A stretch of 64,000 nt of DNA. It comes from JAJZQD01 sp021847735 (GTDB taxonomy: Bacteria > Bacillota > Thermincolia > Thermincolales > UBA2595). The notes under the pieces were generated by a model. That model ran no database searches and was not told the DNA's origin. It saw only the letters and a list, made by a program, of their open reading frames with translations. A program made the position numbers and the translations under genes. The DNA is taken from contig DAHVYW010000035.1 of assembly GCA_027324025.1 (NCBI GenBank), positions 1 to 64,000 on the forward strand. The letters run 5' to 3'. Positions 58,574-64,000 of the stretch are shown in pieces (positions within the stretch are counted from its first letter, which is position 1; every line of letters begins with the position of its first letter).

Positions 58574-60235
58574 ATGAACCTATCCGGGGCGCAAATTATT
58601 GTGAAAAGCCTGCAGGAAGAAGGCGTTGAAGCCATTTTTGGTTATCCTGGAGGCCAAGTCCTAGAAATCTATGACGCATTGTATCATTCATCATTGAAAC
58701 ACTACCTTGTTCGGCATGAACAGGGGGCTGCCCATGCGGCCGACGGCTATGCAAGGGCAACGGGTAAACCGGGGGTTTGTCTGGCAACATCCGGCCCTGG
58801 AGCTACCAACCTGGTTACAGGTATAGCCACAGCCTATATGGATTCGGTGCCGATGGTGGCTTTAACAGGTCAGGTACCGTGTAACCTGCTGGGCAAGGAT
58901 TCCTTTCAGGAAGCTGACATCACCGGAATCACCCTGCCAATAACCAAACACAACTACCTGGTGAAAGATGTCAAAGACCTGGCCAAAACCATAAAAGAGG
59001 CTTTTCATATTGCCACTACAGGCCGGCCGGGACCGGTACTGATAGATGTCCCCAAAGATGTATCCGTAAAGAAGACCAAGTTTAAGTACCCGGATACTAC
59101 CTGCCTCAAAGGCTACAAGCCTACTTTGGAGGGTAATAAAGGCCAGATTGGCGTTGCCGCCAAAATGATTGCCGAATCTAAAAGGCCGGTTCTTTATGTC
59201 GGCGGCGGAGTAGTCATTTCCGGAGCCAGTGGCGAGCTGTTTAAGCTGGCTGAGTTAACCCTTAGTCCGGTGACCACTACACTGATGGGAATTGGCGCTT
59301 TCCCGGAAACCCACCCCCTGTCGCTGGGAATGTTGGGAATGCACGGCACAAAAGCTGCCAACTACGCCGTCAGTGAATGTGACCTGCTTATCGCGGTCGG
59401 GGCCAGGTTTGATGACCGGGTAACGGGTAAACTTGACGAATTTGCTCCTTCGGCCAGAATCGTGCATATTGACGTAGACCCTGCGGAAATCGGCAAAAAT
59501 GTCAGAGTCGATGTACCTATTGTCGGGGATGTCAAAAACATTCTGGTAGAACTCAACAGTAAACTGGAACAGCACCTTTCCACCAATTGGCAAGACAAGA
59601 TTTCCGAGTGGAAAGCAAAACACCCGCTGAAATATGAGAAGAACGGTAAACTCAAGCCCCAGTTCATTGTTGAACAAATATATGACGTTACAAAAGGAAA
59701 AGCTACCATTGTAACGGAGGTTGGACAGAACCAGATGTGGGCTGCCCAGTATTACAAGTATACGAAACCGCGGTCCTTCATCTCATCCGGAGGCTTGGGC
59801 ACTATGGGTTACGGGCTGCCGGCGGCTATCGGGGCCAAGGTCGGGTGTCCTGACTCAATTGTGATTGACATAGCCGGTGACGGAAGCATCCAGATGAACA
59901 TTCAGGAACTGGCCACAGCCGTACATTATAATATTCCGGTAATTGTAGCAATATTAAATAACAATTTTCTTGGTATGGTCAGACAGTGGCAGGAAATTTT
60001 CTATGACCGCAGGTATTCCTATACCGATATAACCGGTCCTGACTTTGTGAAGCTGGCAGAGGCTTACGGTGCTATGGGAATTCGGGTGAATGACCCCAAA
60101 GAGGTTAAACCCGCGATTAAAAAGGCCATCGAAGCCAAACGCCCGGTTATAATTGATTTTGTTGTGGAACGGGAAGAGAACGTATTTCCGATGGTTCCCC
60201 CGGGCGGCGCTATCCACAAGATGTTAGGAGGTTAG
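58574..60235 (+). CDS. ilvB: Acetolactate synthase large subunit (first copy)
   Basis: ThDP- and FAD-dependent synthesis of acetolactate or acetohydroxybutyrate. The 553-residue protein has the catalytic Glu in LVRHEQGAAHAADGYARATG, the FAD-region RFDDRVTGKLDEFAP and the ThDP motif GDGSIQMNIQELATA...NNNFLGMVRQW. GGAGGTGGAGTAG precedes the ATG. Followed by ilvN, so it is the complexed form. Confidence 0.96.
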   Translation: MNLSGAQIIVKSLQEEGVEAIFGYPGGQVLEIYDALYHSSLKHYLVRHEQGAAHAADGYARATGKPGVCLATSGPGATNLVTGIATAYMDSVPMVALTGQVPCNLLGKDSFQEADITGITLPITKHNYLVKDVKDLAKTIKEAFHIATTGRPGPVLIDVPKDVSVKKTKFKYPDTTCLKGYKPTLEGNKGQIGVAAKMIAESKRPVLYVGGGVVISGASGELFKLAELTLSPVTTTLMGIGAFPETHPLSLGMLGMHGTKAANYAVSECDLLIAVGARFDDRVTGKLDEFAPSARIVHIDVDPAEIGKNVRVDVPIVGDVKNILVELNSKLEQHLSTNWQDKISEWKAKHPLKYEKNGKLKPQFIVEQIYDVTKGKATIVTEVGQNQMWAAQYYKYTKPRSFISSGGLGTMGYGLPAAIGAKVGCPDSIVIDIAGDGSIQMNIQELATAVHYNIPVIVAILNNNFLGMVRQWQEIFYDRRYSYTDITGPDFVKLAEAYGAMGIRVNDPKEVKPAIKKAIEAKRPVIIDFVVEREENVFPMVPPGGAIHKMLGG

Positions 60236-60239
60236 AGCT

Positions 60240-60752
60240 ATGAGGCATATCCTTGCAGTGTTAGTAGAAAACAACCCTGGTGTCCTGACCCGTGTCGCCG
60301 GTCTATTCAGCCGGCGCGGCTATAACATTGACAGTTTAACAGTCGGGCGGACGGAGAATCAGAATATTTCCAGGATGACCATCGTTGTTGAAGGGGATGA
60401 CCTGGTTCTGGAGCAGGTTACGAAACAACTACATAAGCTTATCGATGTTATTAAGATTAATGATATAACGTCTGAGCAGTACGTTGACCGTGAACTGGTA
60501 CTGGTTAAAGTTGGGGCAGACGCTGCAGTCCGGGGAGAAATAATGCAGATTGTCGATATATTCCGGGCCCGGATTGTTGATATAGGCCAGCGTACCCTGA
60601 TTATCGAATGTACCGGTGACGAAGGAAAAATCAATGCTGTGATTGAGTCCCTCAAGTCTTTTGGCATCAAGGAACTTGTTCGTACAGGCAAGATTGCCAT
60701 GTTAAGGGGACAGAAATTTACTTCACTAAATGAAACTAGGGAGGATGATTAA
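60240..60752 (+). CDS. ilvN: Acetolactate synthase small (regulatory) subunit
   Basis: Regulatory subunit that confers valine feedback control. The 170-residue protein has an N-terminal ACT domain (HILAVLVENNPGVLTRVAGL, FSRRGYNIDSLTVGRTEN) and the C-terminal dimer domain with GKIAMLRG. TTAGGAGGTTAGAGCT precedes the ATG. It starts four bases after the ilvB stop. Confidence 0.96.
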   Translation: MRHILAVLVENNPGVLTRVAGLFSRRGYNIDSLTVGRTENQNISRMTIVVEGDDLVLEQVTKQLHKLIDVIKINDITSEQYVDRELVLVKVGADAAVRGEIMQIVDIFRARIVDIGQRTLIIECTGDEGKINAVIESLKSFGIKELVRTGKIAMLRGQKFTSLNETREDD

Positions 60753-60753
60753 A

Positions 60754-61749
60754 TTGGTAAAAATGTATTATGACAATGACGCTGATCTAAATCTTTTAAA
60801 GGACAAGACTATTGCGGTGATAGGTTATGGCAGCCAAGGCCATGCCCAGGCACAAAACCTTAAAGACAGCGGCTTACATGTCATTATCGGTTTGCGCCGT
60901 GACCTGCCCGAATGGGATGCTGCGGTTAAGTATGGTTTTGAGGTCATGACAGTTGCAGAAGCGGCAGAAAAGGCACAGATTATTCAAATCCTGGTCCCTG
61001 ACCAGACTCAGGCTATGGTCTACAAAGAATCCGTTGCCCAGCACCTGACTGCCGGAAAAGCCCTGTGCTTCTCCCATGGTTTTAATATCCACTTCGGCCA
61101 GATTGTTCCCCCGGCGGATGTTGATGTCTTCATGGTAGCCCCCAAGAGCCCGGGCCATATGGTGCGCAGGATGTACCAGGAGGGCGCAGGCGTTCCCGGA
61201 CTGGTTGCCATTCATCAGGATGCCACCGGCAAGGCTATGGATGTAGCCCTTGCTTATGCCAAGGGGATTGGCTGCACCAGGGCCGGAGTATTTGAAACCA
61301 CTTTCAAAGAAGAGACCGAAACCGACCTCTTTGGTGAGCAGGCAGTTCTATGCGGTGGTGTTACCGAGCTTATTAAAGCAGGTTTTGATACCCTGGTGGA
61401 AGCCGGTTATGCTCCCGAAATGGCATATTTCGAATGCCTGCATGAGATGAAACTCATTATTGACCTGATTTACGAAGGCGGAATGAGTTACATGAGGTAT
61501 TCCATCAGTGATACCGCTGAATACGGGGATTATGTGACCGGGCCCCGAATTATAACGGAAGAGACCAGGGAAGAAATGCGCCAGGTCCTATATGAGATTC
61601 AATCCGGGCAGTTTGCCCGGGAGTGGCTCCTTGAAAACAGTGTGAACCGCCCGGTATTTAACGCTTTGAGAAAAGCCGGTGGTGAACATCAAATTGAAAT
61701 CGTTGGGAAGAAGCTTCGCGATATGATGCCCTGGCTGAAGAAGAAGTAA
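60754..61749 (+). CDS. ilvC: Ketol-acid reductoisomerase
   Basis: NAD(P)H-dependent isomeroreduction of acetolactate. The 331-residue class I protein has IAVIGYGSQGHAQAQNLKDS, VAPKSPGHMVRRMYQEGAGV and ETFKEETETDLFGEQAVLCG. The beta2-alphaB loop LRRDLPEWDAA decides the cofactor, which I cannot assign. TTG 60754 fits AGGGAGG and is two bases after the ilvN stop. Confidence 0.95.
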   Translation: MVKMYYDNDADLNLLKDKTIAVIGYGSQGHAQAQNLKDSGLHVIIGLRRDLPEWDAAVKYGFEVMTVAEAAEKAQIIQILVPDQTQAMVYKESVAQHLTAGKALCFSHGFNIHFGQIVPPADVDVFMVAPKSPGHMVRRMYQEGAGVPGLVAIHQDATGKAMDVALAYAKGIGCTRAGVFETTFKEETETDLFGEQAVLCGGVTELIKAGFDTLVEAGYAPEMAYFECLHEMKLIIDLIYEGGMSYMRYSISDTAEYGDYVTGPRIITEETREEMRQVLYEIQSGQFAREWLLENSVNRPVFNALRKAGGEHQIEIVGKKLRDMMPWLKKK

Positions 61750-61794
61750 ACGGGCGCTAGCGACTAGCGGCCAGTTTTGATAATAAACAAGGGT

Positions 61795-61822
61795 GGCCTC
61801 TTCATGGAAGAGGCCTTCGTTT
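61795..61822 (+). terminator. Terminator-like hairpin between ilvC and second ilvB
   Basis: GGCCTCTTC, loop ATG, GAAGAGGCC, then TTCGTTTTAAA. A strong 9-bp stem with an interrupted T run: an internal terminator or attenuator that may lower expression of the second ilvB and leuA. Confidence 0.75.
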
Positions 61823-61850
61823 TAAATATTGAAATAAGGGGGGAAATGGA

Positions 61851-63518
61851 ATGAAAATGACGGCGGCTCAAGCGCTGGTAAAGTGTCTACAGGACCAGGG
61901 GGTTGATGTGGTCTTCGGTTACCCGGGCGGTAATATCATACCGGTCTATGACGCTTTGTGCACATCATCCGAAATTAAACATATTTTGGTCCGGCACGAG
62001 CAGGGGGCCGTTCACGCAGCGGACGGGTACGCCAGGGTTACCGGTAAGGTGGGGGTATGTATTGCCACCTCCGGGCCGGGTGCCACTAACCTGGTAACAG
62101 GTATAGCCAATGCGTACATGGATTCCATCCCTCTTGTCGTGATTACCGGTCAGGTGCCGACTACGATGGTAGGTACTGACGCCTTCCAAGAGGTTGACAT
62201 TACCGGAATCACCATACCCATTACAAAACATAACTATCTGGTAAGAGACGCCAATAAGATTCCCCTTATTGTCAAACGGGCTTTTCACATTGCCTCAACA
62301 GGCAGGCCGGGGCCGGTGCTGATTGACCTGCCCAAAAATGTGCTGCAGCAGGAAATTAATTTCAGTAACCCGACCGACCTGAAGTTGTTGGGCTACAAAC
62401 CTACCTGCAAGGGGCACAAGTCCCAGATTGCTGCGGCCTGTGACCTTATCATGAAGGCCAAACAACCGTTGATTTACGCAGGGGGCGGAATTATTACCGC
62501 CAACGGCTCTGACGTTTTGTGCACACTGGCCGAGAAAATCTCGGCACCCGTTGCCTGTACCCTTATGGGGTTAGGCGGGTTCCCGGGCTGCCACGATCTT
62601 TCCCTTGGGATGCTGGGCCTGCACGGAACCAGGTATGCCAATAATGCCGTCATGGAATGCGATGTCCTGATTGCCTTGGGTGTACGCTTTGACGACCGTG
62701 TAGCTGTTGACTTTTCTTCCTTTGCCCCGAAAGCCAAGATTATTCACGTTGACATAGACCCCGCCGAAATCGGTAAAAATGTCAAGGTTGATATACCGAT
62801 TGTCGGGGATGTTAAACAGGTAATGGAAGCAATGCTGGCACGGCTTGATGAGAAAAATGAAGACGAATGGCTGGCCCAGACGAAGGCCTGGAAGTCCCAG
62901 TATCCGCTGAAATATGAACCCAGCACCGGACTTAAACCCCAGTTTATTGTTGAGACTATCAGGGAAATTACAGACGGCGAGGCCGTTATTGTGACAGATG
63001 TGGGGCAGCACCAGATGTGGGCCGCCCAGTATTATAGAAGCAAAAAACCCCGCACCTTTATTTCGTCCGGCGGCCTGGGGACTATGGGATATGGCCTTCC
63101 TGCCGCAGTCGGAGCCCAGGTTGGGGCGCCCGACCGGGATGTTATCCTGATCACCGGGGACGGCAGCTTCCAAATGTGTATGCAGGAATTTGGGACTGCT
63201 GTAGAACAGGGACTCCCTGTTAAAGTTGTAATCTTAAACAACGGTTCCCTGGGAATGGTGCGCCAGCTGCAGGAGTTTTATTGTGACAGGCGTTATATGG
63301 CTGTTAACTTTAGTAAGAATCCGGACTTTGTAAAGTTTGCCGGTGTTTATGACTCTCTGGGACTTCGTGTTACAGAGCCCGGGCAGTTTCGCGGGGCTCT
63401 GGAACAGGCTTTAAAAGGCGAAGGGCCGGTAATTATTGACTGTGTCATCGACCCGGATGAGAATGTTTATCCAATGGTTTTGGCCGGGCAGCCCCTGAGC
63501 CAGCCTGTAGATATATAG
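61851..63518 (+). CDS. ilvB: Acetolactate synthase large subunit (second copy)
   Basis: A 555-residue paralogue of the first ilvB product, with HILVRHEQGAVHAADGYARV, RFDDRVAVDFSSFAP and GDGSFQMCMQEFGTAVEQG...NNGSLGMVRQLQEF. All catalytic motifs look intact. No small subunit follows it, so it either shares IlvN or acts alone. AAGGGGGGAAATGGA precedes the ATG; leuA follows 16 bases after the stop. Confidence 0.94.
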   Translation: MKMTAAQALVKCLQDQGVDVVFGYPGGNIIPVYDALCTSSEIKHILVRHEQGAVHAADGYARVTGKVGVCIATSGPGATNLVTGIANAYMDSIPLVVITGQVPTTMVGTDAFQEVDITGITIPITKHNYLVRDANKIPLIVKRAFHIASTGRPGPVLIDLPKNVLQQEINFSNPTDLKLLGYKPTCKGHKSQIAAACDLIMKAKQPLIYAGGGIITANGSDVLCTLAEKISAPVACTLMGLGGFPGCHDLSLGMLGLHGTRYANNAVMECDVLIALGVRFDDRVAVDFSSFAPKAKIIHVDIDPAEIGKNVKVDIPIVGDVKQVMEAMLARLDEKNEDEWLAQTKAWKSQYPLKYEPSTGLKPQFIVETIREITDGEAVIVTDVGQHQMWAAQYYRSKKPRTFISSGGLGTMGYGLPAAVGAQVGAPDRDVILITGDGSFQMCMQEFGTAVEQGLPVKVVILNNGSLGMVRQLQEFYCDRRYMAVNFSKNPDFVKFAGVYDSLGLRVTEPGQFRGALEQALKGEGPVIIDCVIDPDENVYPMVLAGQPLSQPVDI

Positions 63519-63534
63519 AGGGGGGGAATGATTT

Positions 63535-64000
63535 ATGACCGACCGGATACGAATTTTTGATACTACGCTGAGAGACGGCGAACAGTCTCCCGGGGTAAGC
63601 CTCAATACCCAGGAAAAGCTGGACATCGCCAAACAGCTCCAAAAGCTCGGCGTGGATATTATTGAAGCTGGTTTCCCCATTGCTTCCCAGGGGGACTTTG
63701 AATCTGTAAAAAATATCGCCGCAAATGTGAAAGGTGTTACTATCGCCGGCCTCGCCAGGGCCTCCTTCCTAGATATCGACAGGGCCTGGGAAGCAGTGAA
63801 ATATGCTGAACAGGCCAGGATTCATACTTTTATAGCCACCTCGGACATCCACCTCAAACATAAATTGCGAATGAGCCGGGAAGAGGTTTTGGAGGCGGCC
63901 ATAGCTGCTGTTAAGCACGCCAAGCAGTATACGGCAGATGTGGAGTTTTCGGCCGAGGATGCCTTCCGCAGTGAGCTGGAGTTCCTGTGCCGGGTTGTAG
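63535..64000 (+). CDS. leuA: 2-isopropylmalate synthase (partial, cut by window end)
   Basis: First committed step of leucine synthesis. The 155 residues seen begin TDRIRIFDTTLRDGEQSPGV, the family signature with the metal-site Asp, then DIIEAGFPIASQGDFESV and HTFIATSDIHLKHKLRMSRE. The ATG follows GAGGGGGGGAATG. The C-terminal regulatory domain lies beyond the window. Confidence 0.95.
   Translation, partial: MTDRIRIFDTTLRDGEQSPGVSLNTQEKLDIAKQLQKLGVDIIEAGFPIASQGDFESVKNIAANVKGVTIAGLARASFLDIDRAWEAVKYAEQARIHTFIATSDIHLKHKLRMSREEVLEAAIAAVKHAKQYTADVEFSAEDAFRSELEFLCRVV

Noticed and set aside
1..64000. tRNA or rRNA genes
   Set aside because: No tRNA cloverleaf or rRNA segment was recognised by eye; a covariance search would be needed to exclude one fully.

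Overview
The window looks like chromosome from an anaerobic, endospore-forming, low-to-mid GC Firmicute of the Peptococcaceae/Thermincola type. The evidence is the Firmicutes ribosomal gene order, a CwlD amidase and an H-type small acid-soluble spore protein, a T-box and an M-box riboswitch, strong Shine-Dalgarno sites with many TTG starts, and a decaheme lipoprotein cytochrome next to a periplasmic-type [NiFe] hydrogenase. The genus is inference; the respiratory and sporulation genes are seen directly.

Layout. 1-114 is the 3' end of tuf. 329-15356 is the S10/spc/alpha ribosomal superoperon (rpsJ to rplQ, with secY, map, a KOW protein, infA and rpoA); adk, usually found between secY and map, is absent. 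15475-18768 holds the energy-coupling (ECF) transporter module ecfA1-ecfA2-ecfT and truA. 19248-26898 is a block inserted between truA and its usual neighbours rplM-rpsI. It carries a rubrerythrin-like ferritin, a flavin reductase, a CBS protein, a CheY/Spo0F-like receiver, a bacteriohemerythrin, a TPR protein, a PAP2 phosphatase, and an M-box-controlled magnesium pair (PRC/MgtE-N/CBS protein plus an NRAMP-related transporter). 27362-28212 is rplM-rpsI, followed by the decaheme cytochrome, cwlD (minus strand) and a two-gene AmmeMemoRadiSam unit. 33118-38090 has a flavin amine-oxidase-like protein and a group 1-type [NiFe] hydrogenase (small subunit, large subunit, cytochrome b). After a phosphoesterase, an sspH gene and a decayed PAS gene, 40237-53615 is an arginine operon (argC-argJ-radical SAM-PNPOx-argB-argD-carB-argF-argG-small membrane protein-argH) behind a tandem ARG-box promoter. 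The last part has lysC and a T-box-led branched-chain operon (ilvD-ilvB-ilvN-ilvC-second ilvB-leuA), with leuA cut by the window edge.

The least explained material is non-coding. One family of long palindromic elements (four copies between 19021 and 29640) has a conserved asymmetric core inside outer arms that differ between copies but stay complementary within each copy, with G-U pairs on one strand. A second, 115-bp three-hairpin element occurs twice in inverted orientation (114 of 115 positions identical) around lysC-ilvD, and one copy supplies the ilvD stop codon. The hydrogenase small subunit has Asp where one proximal-cluster Cys is expected.
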